This document shows, one piece after another, positions 26,503 through 35,683 of a stretch of DNA of 64,000 nt. Both the position numbers and the translations under genes were made by a program. The notes under the pieces are model-generated. The model was not told the DNA's origin. It ran no database searches and saw only the letters and a list, made by a program, of their open reading frames with translations. Within the stretch, counting starts at the first letter, position 1, and every line of letters starts with the position of its first letter. Source of the DNA: Thermaurantimonas sp046295455 (GTDB lineage Bacteria; Bacteroidota; Bacteroidia; Flavobacteriales; Schleiferiaceae); contig JBKBNI010000005.1 of assembly GCA_046295455.1 (NCBI GenBank), forward strand, positions 117,101 through 181,100, written 5' to 3'.

Positions 26503-27897
26503 TTATTTCGGATGGATCATCTCTTCCGGTTTGACCCACTGGTCAAATTGCTCTGCCGTGACCAATCCCAGCTCGATGGCTGCCTCCTTGAGGGTTTTTC
26601 CTTCTTTGTGGGCTTTTTTGGCAATTTTGGCCGCATTTTCATAACCAATGTGAGGATTCAGTGCCGTCACGAGCATAAGGCTGTTTTCCAGATGGCGTCT
26701 TATGACCGGCAGATTGGGCTCAATGCCGACCGCACATTTGTGGGTAAAACTTTCACATGCATCCCCGAGCAGACGGGCGCTGGTCAGGACATTGTACGCG
26801 ATCACGGGTTTAAATACATTGAGCTCAAAGTGGCCGTTGCTGCCGGCTACAGCTACAGCCATATCGTTGCCGATGACCTGTGCACAGACCATTGTAAGCG
26901 CCTCAGGTTGTGTGGGATTGACCTTTCCGGGCATAATTGATGAGCCAGGCTCATTGTCGGGAATCAGAATCTCTCCTATACCACATCGCGGGCCGGAAGA
27001 AAGCATTCGGATGTCGTTGGCGATTTTCATGCAGCTGACTGCCACTCTCTTGAGTGCTCCGGACAGTTCGACCATGGCGTCGTGAGCGGCTAATGCTTCG
27101 AATTTGTTCGGCGCAGTTACAAAGGGCAGGCCGGTAAATTCGGCGATTTTAGAAGCCACCAGGGTATCATAACCCTTTGGCGTATTGAGGCCCGTACCTA
27201 CTGCTGTGCCGCCGAGGGCCAGTTCGCGTACCATCTCCAGGGCATTGTTCAGGGCCCGGATACCGTTGTCGAGTTGCTGCACATAGCCACTGAATTCCTG
27301 ACCGAGGGTGAGCGGTGTAGCATCCATGAAGTGTGTGCGGCCGGTTTTTACGATGTCTTTAAAGGCCTCTGACTTCTGACGAAGTATGTCGCGGAGCAGT
27401 TGTATCTGTGGAATGGTGCGCGTAGCCACGAGCTTATAGGAGGCTATATGCATGGCGGTGGGAAAGGTATCGTTGCTGGACTGCGACTTATTGACGTCGT
27501 CGTTGGGATGCAGGACTTTCTTGCTGTCTGAGAGCTTGCCACCCGCCAGCACATGGGCGCGATGGGCGATTACTTCGTTTACGTTCATATTGGACTGAGT
27601 GCCTGAGCCGGTCTGCCAGATCACCAGAGGAAACTCCTCATACAGCTTGCCCTCGATGATTTCGTCGCAGACGCGGGAGATCAGGTCCCGTTTTTCGGCG
27701 GGAAGTACGCCCAGATCACAGTTGGCATGTGCAGCTGCTTTTTTTAAATAGGCAAACGCTTCAATGATTTCGCGGGGCATACTGCCTTCCGGGCCGATTT
27801 TAAAATTGTTGCGCGAGCGCTCTGTCTGAGCGCCCCAATATCGGTGAGCCGGCACATGAACCTCGCCCATGGTGTCGTGTTCGATGCGGTATTCCAT
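26503..27897 (-). CDS. fumC: Class II fumarate hydratase
   Basis: A 464-residue member of the fumarase/aspartase superfamily. The N-terminus EHDTMGEVHVPAHRYWGAQT is fumarase C-like. The region GSGTQSNMNVNEVIAHRA and the signature GSSIMPGKVNPTQPE (with the catalytic Ser loop) are present. Catalytic TGRTHFMDATPLTLGQE also fits. It interconverts fumarate and malate in the TCA cycle without an iron-sulfur cluster. The alternative, aspartate ammonia-lyase, is less likely given the N-terminal sequence and the NGHFELNVFKP segment. Confidence 0.95.
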   Translation of the reverse strand: MEYRIEHDTMGEVHVPAHRYWGAQTERSRNNFKIGPEGSMPREIIEAFAYLKKAAAHANCDLGVLPAEKRDLISRVCDEIIEGKLYEEFPLVIWQTGSGTQSNMNVNEVIAHRAHVLAGGKLSDSKKVLHPNDDVNKSQSSNDTFPTAMHIASYKLVATRTIPQIQLLRDILRQKSEAFKDIVKTGRTHFMDATPLTLGQEFSGYVQQLDNGIRALNNALEMVRELALGGTAVGTGLNTPKGYDTLVASKIAEFTGLPFVTAPNKFEALAAHDAMVELSGALKRVAVSCMKIANDIRMLSSGPRCGIGEILIPDNEPGSSIMPGKVNPTQPEALTMVCAQVIGNDMAVAVAGSNGHFELNVFKPVIAYNVLTSARLLGDACESFTHKCAVGIEPNLPVIRRHLENSLMLVTALNPHIGYENAAKIAKKAHKEGKTLKEAAIELGLVTAEQFDQWVKPEEMIHPK

Positions 27898-28060
27898 GAT
27901 TTCTGTTGGTTTTTAGTTTCCGCAAATATTGCCCTCCCCCCAGAATTATCGCGCATCCTTTTGGGATTAATTCTCATTTTTTGGGCACTTGCATGCGACC
28001 TCGCAGCTGAAACCTACAGACGAGCACGTCCGTTTTACTTTTGAAAAAAATTTTTTAAGT

Positions 28061-28507
28061 ATGAGCATCGAGATCGTCGCCCGATATCTGCACTTCGTGA
28101 GCATATTCGCCATTGTATCTTCTCTGGCAATTGAGGCGTTTACCGTCAAATCACAGATGACACGCAGAGAGCTTGCGTGTCTCAGCCGCATTGATGCATT
28201 GTACGGCATAGCTGCCATTGCACTGCTGGCAGCCGGCTTCACACTTTGGTTTTGGGTAGGGAAACCTGCAGAATACTATTCAAAAAATTACCTTTTTCAC
28301 GCCAAGCTTGGCGTCTTCACCCTTGCCGGAATTCTCTCGGCATGGCCAACAGTCTTTTTCTTAAAAAACCGAAAGGGTGATCCGAATGAGATCGTACAGG
28401 TACCTAAGCGAATACGTTGGATGATTGTCGTCCAACTCAGTCTGATCGCTACCATACCCCTGTTGGCAGGACTGATGGCAAAGGGAATCGGATTTATAGG
28501 TCAATAA
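28061..28507 (+). CDS. DUF2214 family membrane protein
   Basis: A 148-residue protein from the ATG at 28061. It has four hydrophobic segments: around 5-25, 45-68, 84-104 and 122-142. The sequence EIVARYLHFVSIFAIVSSL matches the DUF2214 pattern of small inner-membrane proteins of unknown role. A TACTTTTG -7 box lies at 28036-28043, 17 bases before the ATG, without a clear -33 element. An ORF start further upstream was rejected because it adds a charged tail ahead of the first membrane helix. Confidence 0.75.
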   Translation: MSIEIVARYLHFVSIFAIVSSLAIEAFTVKSQMTRRELACLSRIDALYGIAAIALLAAGFTLWFWVGKPAEYYSKNYLFHAKLGVFTLAGILSAWPTVFFLKNRKGDPNEIVQVPKRIRWMIVVQLSLIATIPLLAGLMAKGIGFIGQ

Positions 28508-28523
28508 ATATGCCTGTTTAAAA

Positions 28524-29189
28524 ATGAATAAGCGCCAGAAAGTCAAATATCTCATCACCGAGCTCGACCGGCTCTATCAGGATACCCCTGTGCCGCTTCA
28601 TCACTCAGATCCATACACTCTGCTGATCGCTGTGCTCCTGTCGGCTCAGTGTACCGATGAGCGGGTCAATAGAATTACGCCCTTGCTTTTCGCTGAAGCA
28701 GACAATCCTTACAGCATGGTATCTCTTGGTCAGGAGCGAATCGCTGAAATCATCCGCCCGTGCGGACTCACGCCCATGAAGTCCAAAGGCATCTATGAGC
28801 TCAGCCGGATCCTCATCGAAAAATATCAAGGCCGTGTACCGGCAGATTTTCATGCTCTGGAAGCCCTGCCCGCCGTAGGGCACAAGACCGCATCGGTGGT
28901 GATGGCGCAGGCGTTTGGGGTACCGGCCTTTCCGGTAGATACGCACATCCATCGGCTGATGTACCGCTGGGGACTATCTGACGGCAGTAGTGTACAACGT
29001 ACAGAGCGCGACGCCAAAGCCCTCTTCCCAAAGTACCGATGGAATAAACTGCACCTCCAGATCATCTTTTACGGGCGTGAGTACTCACCTGCCCGCGGAT
29101 GGAATCCCGAAAAAGACTTCATTACCCGCACCATTGGCCGCAAAGACCTCCTGAAGGAGTGGTCTCTCCAAAACCTTAAAAAATTATGA
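28524..29189 (+). CDS. nth: Endonuclease III-like DNA glycosylase lacking the iron-sulfur cysteines
   Basis: A 221-residue HhH-GPD protein. SAQCTDERVN is the start of the glycosylase core. The helix-hairpin-helix with catalytic Lys is LEALPAVGHKTASVV, and the catalytic Asp lies in VDTHIHRLMYRWGL. Endonuclease III normally ends in C-x6-C-x2-C-x5-C, which holds a [4Fe-4S] cluster. Here that region reads FYGREYSPARGWNPEKDF and has no cysteine at all. It probably still excises oxidised pyrimidines, as some Bacteroidota homologues look alike. It starts 16 bases after DUF2214. Confidence 0.88.
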   Translation: MNKRQKVKYLITELDRLYQDTPVPLHHSDPYTLLIAVLLSAQCTDERVNRITPLLFAEADNPYSMVSLGQERIAEIIRPCGLTPMKSKGIYELSRILIEKYQGRVPADFHALEALPAVGHKTASVVMAQAFGVPAFPVDTHIHRLMYRWGLSDGSSVQRTERDAKALFPKYRWNKLHLQIIFYGREYSPARGWNPEKDFITRTIGRKDLLKEWSLQNLKKL

Positions 29190-29219
29190 CAATTCCTCTA
29201 AAAAATTATTAAAATCCTG

Positions 29220-29249
29220 TTGGAAGTTCAAGCAGTTAGTGTAATTTTG
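29220..29249 (+). promoter_or_regulatory. Bacteroidota-type promoter of the T9SS surface protein gene
   Basis: TTG at 29220-29222 (-33) is followed after 19 bases by TAATTTTG at 29242-29249 (-7, consensus TAnnTTTG). It lies 18 bases before the ATG at 29268, a short leader with AAAAGGT before the start. The spacing fits the consensus of the phylum's primary sigma factor. Confidence 0.7.
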
Positions 29250-29267
29250 ACACTTAAAAGGTAAAAA

Positions 29268-32177
29268 ATGAAAAAAATACTTTTACTATTTATCACAGCG
29301 CCTCTTATTCACTTTGGCCAAATCACAATTAGCGGAAACGGCAATAGTGGATTTGGCGATCCTGTAGGAAGTGGATCACTGGAAATTTCCACCAGCGGAT
29401 CAAACATAAGTTTTAAAATAACCAGGGGCTCCGGCAATTTTAATGATTATTTGGTCATTTATATTGCCAATGGCAATACCGGCAGGCGAGCGATTGACGG
29501 AGAATTGAGTGATAATAACGATTCTCACAGACGAGCAATATCACTTAGAGGCACGGCCGGTGTTACTTTTTCAGGTGGTTTTATGGCTACACATGCCATT
29601 GCATTAAATGCGGGATCGTTAAGTTTCTGCGGTTTATGGAGTATCCCTGCTACAGGCACAGTAGGTGATGGTGGGCTTGTATATATCAATGGTGTTTCCG
29701 GTCCCGGTTCAAATACGTTTTCAAACTTCACATTTACGATTACCTATGCAAATATAGGTCTGTCAGCTGGAGACCCATTCTCTGTGGTATGCATTTATGG
29801 AAATCCAAACAGCTCTGATGAAATGTTTTTGTCTAACGAAATGATCGGTACGGGATATACCGGTTCAAACCCCGGAAAGACCATGATCACACTCGACAAC
29901 TACCGAATATTTCCGGACAATCACATCGGTGGCAAAGCAGCTACCACAGCAGCAGGCAACTGGTCTAATGCATCTACCTGGGCTAATGGAAATGTTCCTC
30001 TTAATCTGGATGAAATAACACTATCGCACAATACTACTCTCGATCAAAACGCATCCGTCCGGTCGCTGACAATCAATTCAGGTGCAACCTTTACAGCAAG
30101 TGACGCAAGTCCCCGAACCCTGACCATCCGAAGAGATCAATCAGGTTCAGGAACTACGCTATCCAACTCAGGTACCTGGAGTAATGGAACCGGCGGAAGT
30201 ACAGTAATCTTTACAGGCAGTCCATCAGGCTCTGATGCGATTCATTCTGTTTCCGGCACAATCAATTTTAATAATGTAATCATCAGAAAAGAATCAGGAA
30301 CCCCTAATGTTGGTGTGAACTTTGGTGCAAACGGCAGATTGGCTTCAGGGGGAAAACTCACCATAGAAGCAGGTGGATACGCATCGAGCATCCCGTCAGA
30401 TTTTTACACGGCAAGCAGCAATACGACCCTTCAATTTAACACCACGGGAGGGTACACCGTAAATACCGGCGATAATACCTGGCCTGCCACAAACCCACCT
30501 TCCAACATTCAAATCAGTACCAATACAGTTATTCTAAATGCAACCCGTTCATTAACAGGTAATCTGACACTTGATGGAGGAAATTTAACCATTAACTCTG
30601 GAAATACACTCACTGTCAATGGCGATATCACTGCCAATTCTTCAAGTCTTCTGACCGCTAATGGTACGCTCAACATAAACGGTGACGGAACCTTTGCCGG
30701 CGATCTTACCATAGGTTCGTCGGGTACTTGTACAGTTGCATCCGGAAAGAAACTCAGTGTAGGTGATACTCTTACCAATGGTAATACATTGACACTACAG
30801 GCCACATCCCTCACCTCCTATTCATCGCTTAAGTTTGGAACGTATTCCGGTACAGGTACGGTCACTCAGCAGCGCTACCTTCGCTCCGGTACAGGCAGTG
30901 CGGGCTGGAATGCGCTATCAACATCTTTGAATGCCACCACAGCCAGCCACTTTGGTACAGTAGGAACGGATGTACATCCCAATACGAAAAATCTATATCG
31001 TTGGGATGGATCTGACTGGGTCAATATAACCAATGGCTCATCGTCTATTTCTCCGGCTGTAGGATACTATGGATTTGTAGGTACCAATGGAATACGTACC
31101 ACTTCCGATGTATATAATTTTACAGGTACTCCCAATACTTTATCCATCACCCCGCCCATTCTTACATTTGACAATCCCGCATCCGGTGTCACCTTTACCA
31201 TCTCCGGCAGCTCTTCCAATCAGGGTTGGAATCTACTCGGTAATCCTTTTACCTGTCCGTTAGACTTTAGCACTTTTACTCGTACCAACGTAGATAATGC
31301 CTTCTACATTTATACCGGGACGAGTTATCATTCCTATTCGGGAGGTGGACTTCCGGCTTCACTTATTCCGCCTATGCAGGCCTTTTGGGTGAAAGCCAAT
31401 GCTGTGGCTCCATCTTTAGGCACTGCATGGACCATGGCATTAAACGGAAGCCTTCATTCGCTGCCAGATCAGCACAGGGGCACCTCAATTGATGACTTCT
31501 TTGTCCTGGAGGTCGAGGATGCTAACGACAGCGAAAAAAATGACCGCCTGACCATTTCCATCGTTCAATCGGCTACAGATGACTTCGACAATGAATGGGA
31601 TGCCTGGAAAATGCGCAACAATACCGGCTATCCGAACATTTATACCCGGACCGGCGCCAATGCCATGGCCATCAATGCAGTGCCCTATGCAGGAGGTCAG
31701 AAGTCATTTGATGTGAGCTTCCTATCTACGCTGCACAACCATCCTTACAGCATCTTCCTCCGCGATCAATACCTGACCAATGCATACGCGGTATATCTTG
31801 AAGACAAAAAAATGAACGTAACCCATGACTTCAAAAACGGAGCATACGCCTTTGTAAATGATACACTTCACAAGGATCGTTTTATCCTTAAGTTTGCTGC
31901 CATAGATCCTCTGTCAACTCCTGAATCAGTGTTGCCTGTGGCATCACCTTACCAAGCCTGGGTACACGATGGGCAGATATACCTCAGGGGGTTTGAAGAC
32001 CTCGGTAAAGTCTCTCTGAGAGTGATTGACGTAACGGGCAAAGTCATCAAAAGCTGGCATACTGAATTGCACACCGGCAGCAGTACTACGTTTTCACTAC
32101 CGTCCATTGCGCACGGCATGTACATCCTAAGCATTGAAGCCGGAAACACCTCACGCAACATAAAATTCATTCATTAA
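29268..32177 (+). CDS. Large secreted surface protein with type IX secretion C-terminal domain
   Basis: A 969-residue protein with a signal peptide (MKKILLLFITAPLIHFGQ). A beta-rich N-terminal region (~25-210) is followed by a NWSNASTWANGNVP segment and Ser/Thr/Gly/Asn-rich beta-helix-like repeats (LTINSGATF, LTINSGNTLTVNGDI), as in G8-type adhesins. The last ~80 residues form a T9SS type A sorting domain: LRVIDVTGKVIKSW, then SLPSIAHGMYILSIEAGN and a basic-aromatic end (NIKFIH). It should be exported through the outer membrane and attached to the surface. The T9SS machinery itself is not in the window. Ligand or function is unknown. Confidence 0.88.
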   Translation: MKKILLLFITAPLIHFGQITISGNGNSGFGDPVGSGSLEISTSGSNISFKITRGSGNFNDYLVIYIANGNTGRRAIDGELSDNNDSHRRAISLRGTAGVTFSGGFMATHAIALNAGSLSFCGLWSIPATGTVGDGGLVYINGVSGPGSNTFSNFTFTITYANIGLSAGDPFSVVCIYGNPNSSDEMFLSNEMIGTGYTGSNPGKTMITLDNYRIFPDNHIGGKAATTAAGNWSNASTWANGNVPLNLDEITLSHNTTLDQNASVRSLTINSGATFTASDASPRTLTIRRDQSGSGTTLSNSGTWSNGTGGSTVIFTGSPSGSDAIHSVSGTINFNNVIIRKESGTPNVGVNFGANGRLASGGKLTIEAGGYASSIPSDFYTASSNTTLQFNTTGGYTVNTGDNTWPATNPPSNIQISTNTVILNATRSLTGNLTLDGGNLTINSGNTLTVNGDITANSSSLLTANGTLNINGDGTFAGDLTIGSSGTCTVASGKKLSVGDTLTNGNTLTLQATSLTSYSSLKFGTYSGTGTVTQQRYLRSGTGSAGWNALSTSLNATTASHFGTVGTDVHPNTKNLYRWDGSDWVNITNGSSSISPAVGYYGFVGTNGIRTTSDVYNFTGTPNTLSITPPILTFDNPASGVTFTISGSSSNQGWNLLGNPFTCPLDFSTFTRTNVDNAFYIYTGTSYHSYSGGGLPASLIPPMQAFWVKANAVAPSLGTAWTMALNGSLHSLPDQHRGTSIDDFFVLEVEDANDSEKNDRLTISIVQSATDDFDNEWDAWKMRNNTGYPNIYTRTGANAMAINAVPYAGGQKSFDVSFLSTLHNHPYSIFLRDQYLTNAYAVYLEDKKMNVTHDFKNGAYAFVNDTLHKDRFILKFAAIDPLSTPESVLPVASPYQAWVHDGQIYLRGFEDLGKVSLRVIDVTGKVIKSWHTELHTGSSTTFSLPSIAHGMYILSIEAGNTSRNIKFIH

Positions 32178-32196
32178 TACCATAATATCCCGAAAT

Positions 32197-32361
32197 ATGA
32201 AAAAGTCATTGATCACAATCGTTCTGATGATTCTCTTTTTCCCACTGTACACCTTTGCTCAGCCGGATCCTCCGGGAGGCCCCGTGCCTGTAGACGGTGC
32301 CGTGGGGCTTCTCGCCATTGCCGGAGCGCTCTATGGTGCTTACAAACGCAAGAAACAATGA
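32197..32361 (+). CDS. PID-CTERM-like small exported protein
   Basis: A 54-residue ORF starting 20 bases after the T9SS protein. It has a signal peptide (MKKSLITIVLMILFFPLYTFAQ) and a short Pro/Gly linker (PDPPGGPVPVDG). It closes with a hydrophobic segment AVGLLAIAGALYGAYK and a basic end RKKQ. This tripartite layout with P-(V/I)-D-G before the helix matches the PID-CTERM sorting signals of Bacteroidota. It is often so short that gene finders miss it. A perfect terminator follows, so it is probably co-transcribed with the surface protein. Confidence 0.85.
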   Translation: MKKSLITIVLMILFFPLYTFAQPDPPGGPVPVDGAVGLLAIAGALYGAYKRKKQ

Positions 32362-32387
32362 ATTCTATACACATTTGTACATCCTGC

Positions 32388-32413
32388 GCCGGCCTCTGGC
32401 CGGCTTTTTTTTT
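32388..32413 (+). terminator. Rho-independent terminator
   Basis: GCCGGCC (32388-32394) pairs perfectly with GGCCGGC (32398-32404) around a 3-base loop, followed by nine T. It ends the T9SS protein / PID-CTERM unit. Confidence 0.92.
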
Positions 32414-32490
32414 AATGGTCGGGAAGGTTTTTTTTTGAGTACATTCGTGAAAACCGGATATCACACAATGCTCACCTCAATCTGTCACAT

Positions 32491-34476
32491 ATGTCAAACA
32501 AATCCCACCGAATGAATCGTCTGAAAGATGCAGCAAGCCCATACCTTCAGCAGCATGCACACAATCCCGTAGACTGGTACCGCTGGCAGGAAGAAGCCTT
32601 TATAAAAGCCCGGAATGAAAACAAACTGCTGATCATCAGCATTGGCTACTCGGCCTGTCATTGGTGCCATGTGATGGAGCGCGAATGCTTTGAAGACCAT
32701 CAGGTGGCGCAGCTGATGAACGCGCATTATGTATCTATAAAAGTCGACCGCGAAGAGCATACCGATGTGGATCAGATCTACATGGATGCCCTCCAGCTGA
32801 TGACCGGCCGCGGAGGCTGGCCTCTGAACATCGTAGCTCTGCCGGACGGGCGGCCGGTATGGGGCGCTACGTATCTGCCAAAAAAAAGCTGGATGAGCGC
32901 GCTGGAGCAGATCGCCGGGATGTATCGCGAAAATCCAGCCCAACTCTACGAATACGCCGACAACCTCAGTCGCGGAGTCAGCCTCCTGCACTCCACGCCA
33001 GAGATACGGACCTTTCGCAGACCGGATGGGGCAGAAGTCAATAAAGCGGCAGAAAAATTTCTTAAAAACCGCGATTTCCAACTTGGAGGACCGTCGAGAG
33101 CTCCTAAGTTTATGATGCCTGTACAGCTGCTTGACATGCTCCGATGTGCTGTCTTTACTCAAAATCAGCCCCTATCCGATTATGTACATACAACCCTTCG
33201 ACAAATGGCCCGAAGTGGAATATTTGACCAGACAGCCGGTGGATTTTACCGATATTCTACAGATATGGAATGGAAGATTCCTCATTTTGAAAAAATGCTC
33301 TACGACAACGCCCAGCTGCTGGAGCTATACGCAGAGGCCTTCAAACACACTCCGGAGGAGACCTACCTGACCGTCATCCGTCGGATCACAGATTGGCTCG
33401 ACTCAGAGATGAAATGTCCTGAAGGAGGATATTATTCAGCGCTGGATGCCGATGCAGAAGGCGAAGAGGGAAAAACATACACCTACACTCCGGATGAAAT
33501 CCTACAGATGCTCATCGGTCTGCATGAGCCATTTCTGAGGGATGTATATGCGCTGCACCCCGGCGAGCAGTGGGAGGGACGGTACGTACTGCATCAGCGG
33601 GAACCCCTGGATACATACACCGCCAGATATGGACTTGACCCGCAGAATGCGTGCAACATGATGGACACCTTCCTGCATAGGGCCAACGCCGTGCGGCAGT
33701 CAAAGCCCCGCCCCTGCACGGACGACAAAGTGATTGCAGCGTGGAATCTGATGCTTGTGAGCGCCCTGGTGTCGGTTTTTGAAGCGACAGGACAGCGTGA
33801 GTGGCTCTCCCGAGCCATGGAGCTGGCAGATTGTTGCCAGCAAATCCTTGACCACCGCGCACACTATTTCAAAGATGGCCTGTACTACAGCCGAAGTCTG
33901 CTGGACGACCTGGCTCAGGCGATTCGGGCTTCCATTCGGCTGTTTTGCGCTACAGGCGAGGCGCTCTATCTCGATCGCGCTCTGAACAGTCTGCATCAAG
34001 CGCTCGACCGGCACGAAACCGATGACCAGATACTCTTCACCAATACTCCGGCTGATGATCAGCTGCTCTTTCACAAGGCGGTAGAAACCGAAGACAATGT
34101 CATCCCCTCCTCCAATGCCCTCATGGCCGAAAACCTCTTTCTTACAGGACACCTTACTGGTCTTTGGGAACTTACAGAACGAAGTCTGGCCATGCTCAAT
34201 GCTCTGCTTCCACGTGCCGAAGAGTATCCGGAGGCATACTACCATTGGTGGCTTGTGTATCAGATGCACGCATCAAACTGGAAGATGTATGTGATTACAG
34301 GACCTTTGGCGCATTCCAAAGCCCTGGAATACCGAAAAAAGTTTTTGTGTGACGGAACTGTGATTTCTTCTGACAGACCTTCTGAGGCGGACATTTTCAA
34401 AAATCGCTTTTCGCCCGATACGGATTATTTATATCTCTGTGAGGGAGAGTCCTGCAGAGCACCGGAAGTGCTTTAA
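32491..34476 (+). CDS. YyaL/DUF255 family thioredoxin-fold protein
   Basis: A 661-residue protein of the bacterial YyaL / human SPATA20 family. The DUF255 thioredoxin-like domain (~5-170) starts with SPYLQQHAHNPVDWYRW. It carries YSACHWCHVMERE (CxxC) and GGWPLNIVALPDGRPVWGATYLP. A long alpha/alpha barrel resembling N-acylglucosamine 2-epimerase follows (GGFYRYSTDMEWKIPHFEKMLYDN). No signal peptide, so it is cytoplasmic, unlike its relative at 7421. The function is unproven. Start at 32491, or the ATG seven codons in. The 3' end overlaps the convergent glycosylase gene by 4 bases. Confidence 0.9.
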   Translation: MSNKSHRMNRLKDAASPYLQQHAHNPVDWYRWQEEAFIKARNENKLLIISIGYSACHWCHVMERECFEDHQVAQLMNAHYVSIKVDREEHTDVDQIYMDALQLMTGRGGWPLNIVALPDGRPVWGATYLPKKSWMSALEQIAGMYRENPAQLYEYADNLSRGVSLLHSTPEIRTFRRPDGAEVNKAAEKFLKNRDFQLGGPSRAPKFMMPVQLLDMLRCAVFTQNQPLSDYVHTTLRQMARSGIFDQTAGGFYRYSTDMEWKIPHFEKMLYDNAQLLELYAEAFKHTPEETYLTVIRRITDWLDSEMKCPEGGYYSALDADAEGEEGKTYTYTPDEILQMLIGLHEPFLRDVYALHPGEQWEGRYVLHQREPLDTYTARYGLDPQNACNMMDTFLHRANAVRQSKPRPCTDDKVIAAWNLMLVSALVSVFEATGQREWLSRAMELADCCQQILDHRAHYFKDGLYYSRSLLDDLAQAIRASIRLFCATGEALYLDRALNSLHQALDRHETDDQILFTNTPADDQLLFHKAVETEDNVIPSSNALMAENLFLTGHLTGLWELTERSLAMLNALLPRAEEYPEAYYHWWLVYQMHASNWKMYVITGPLAHSKALEYRKKFLCDGTVISSDRPSEADIFKNRFSPDTDYLYLCEGESCRAPEVL

Positions 34477-35018
34477 GGATCAGATGAATACCCTGAAAAC
34501 ATCTTCTTCCACTGTCTGCTTTTATCAGAGCTGTAAATCCTGGCGGGAGTAGGGAGTAACAAAAATTGAATACCCACACCTTGGCAGAATTCTTCAATAT
34601 TCTTTAATTCATTTAAAATATTTGGAATTCCCGAAAAGCTCTTCCGCGTGAAGAATATCCTGGTGACTTTATGATGGTTTTGTAACTTGAAGATGATGTC
34701 GTTCCATTGTACTACTTTGTCATCCAGATATGTATCGCTGTAGTTACACTCCTGGCCAAGGGGCACATCCACCACCTCGATCAGATCCATAAATCCGATT
34801 TTGAAAGCCCGTGCAAAAGATTTTTTTTCATCAGGATGTGCTTTTAGCAGAGAAGAATGTCCAAATATCTCCGGAAGCAAACGCCAGAAGTGATTCTGAG
34901 GACGACTGTAGAAAAACAGAGCTTGGTTACAAGGCGTGTCAGGATTGAAGGTGCCAAGGATGATGGTTTTTGTCCCCTCCGGACAAAAATCGCCAAACCG
35001 ATGCCTCACCAAGGGCAT
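34473..35018 (-). CDS. Uracil-DNA glycosylase superfamily-like protein
   Basis: A 181-residue protein resembling the small UDG superfamily branch (Mug / hypoxanthine-DNA glycosylase type). The first motif is IILGTFNPDT, with YSRPQNHFWRLLPEIFG after it, like the YxxPxNxFW pattern of family 6. The late motif is LLPTPARIY, in place of the usual P-S-x-S/P-A loop. It probably removes deaminated bases, but the substrate range cannot be told. Ends head-on against the YyaL gene, and starts 8 bases after DUF6952. Confidence 0.65.
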   Translation of the reverse strand: MPLVRHRFGDFCPEGTKTIILGTFNPDTPCNQALFFYSRPQNHFWRLLPEIFGHSSLLKAHPDEKKSFARAFKIGFMDLIEVVDVPLGQECNYSDTYLDDKVVQWNDIIFKLQNHHKVTRIFFTRKSFSGIPNILNELKNIEEFCQGVGIQFLLLPTPARIYSSDKSRQWKKMFSGYSSDP

Positions 35019-35026
35019 ACGAATGA

Positions 35027-35263
35027 TCAGGAAATGGAGTTTCTGACTCGCTGCGTAAAGGCCCTCACTGCCTGGGCTTCCGGCACACCGGACTGTATTT
35101 GCTCTTTGATCCAGATGGCGGCAAGCACATGAGTCAGCATTTCACCCTCGTCTTCCCCTGCTACAGGTATCTCGGGGGGCTGCTCATCATAGAGCTGTTG
35201 TTCTGCTTTTTTCAAAGCTTCGATATCATGCCGAAGAAGGTCTTTGATGGCCTGGATTTTCAT
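35027..35263 (-). CDS. DUF6952 family protein
   Basis: A 78-residue acidic, helical protein with the EIPVAGEDEGEMLTHVLAA segment typical of the DUF6952 family. In Bacteroidota this family is regularly encoded with a thioredoxin. Here its ATG overlaps the thioredoxin stop (ATGA), so the pair is translationally coupled. No catalytic motif is visible and the function is unknown. Confidence 0.8.
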   Translation of the reverse strand: MKIQAIKDLLRHDIEALKKAEQQLYDEQPPEIPVAGEDEGEMLTHVLAAIWIKEQIQSGVPEAQAVRAFTQRVRNSIS

Positions 35264-35583
35264 GCCTGCTGAAGTTTTTCGAGGAGTTTTTTCAGATATT
35301 CTTCTTTGCCGGAGGCACTACCTTCGATCAATTTACCATTTTTAAAAATAGCCAGAAAAGGCAGATTATCTACCCCGGCAGCGTGGCGGGCGTTGGGATT
35401 TTCTTCGGCATTTACATCCACAAAGAGTACATTTTTGTACTGATCTTCCTCGCTAACACGCCTGAATTTAGGTGCAAACATTTTACAGGCACCGCACCAG
35501 TCGGCATAATACTTTACAACTACTTTTTCATTTTCAGATAATAGTTGATTGAAATTTTCATCATTAGCAATCGTTACAGCCAT
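35260..35583 (-). CDS. Thioredoxin family protein with WCGAC active site
   Basis: About 107 residues from the ATG at 35583 (a TTG extension to 35601 is less likely). Thioredoxin fold: VVKYYADWCGACKMFAPKF, the buried FVDVNAEEN strand, and the cis-Pro loop VDNLPFLAIFKNG. The CGAC motif replaces the common CGPC, which changes the redox potential in known variants. It has no signal peptide, so it is cytoplasmic. Upstream on its strand a TACATTTG -7-like box lies at 35599-35606. Confidence 0.9.
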   Translation of the reverse strand: MAVTIANDENFNQLLSENEKVVVKYYADWCGACKMFAPKFRRVSEEDQYKNVLFVDVNAEENPNARHAAGVDNLPFLAIFKNGKLIEGSASGKEEYLKKLLEKLQQA

Positions 35584-35683
35584 TTTTTGCAATTTTTGCA
35601 AATGTAAAAAGAGAGTTTTATCATTTATTCTGAATGTATTTTAATATTAATAGTAATTATCTATTGATCTTTTGTTTTTAATT

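Noticed and set aside
32491..33162. Long minus-strand ORFs opposite the YyaL, polA and DUF2723 genes
   Set aside because: They are antisense shadows in GC-richer codons and show no family motif.
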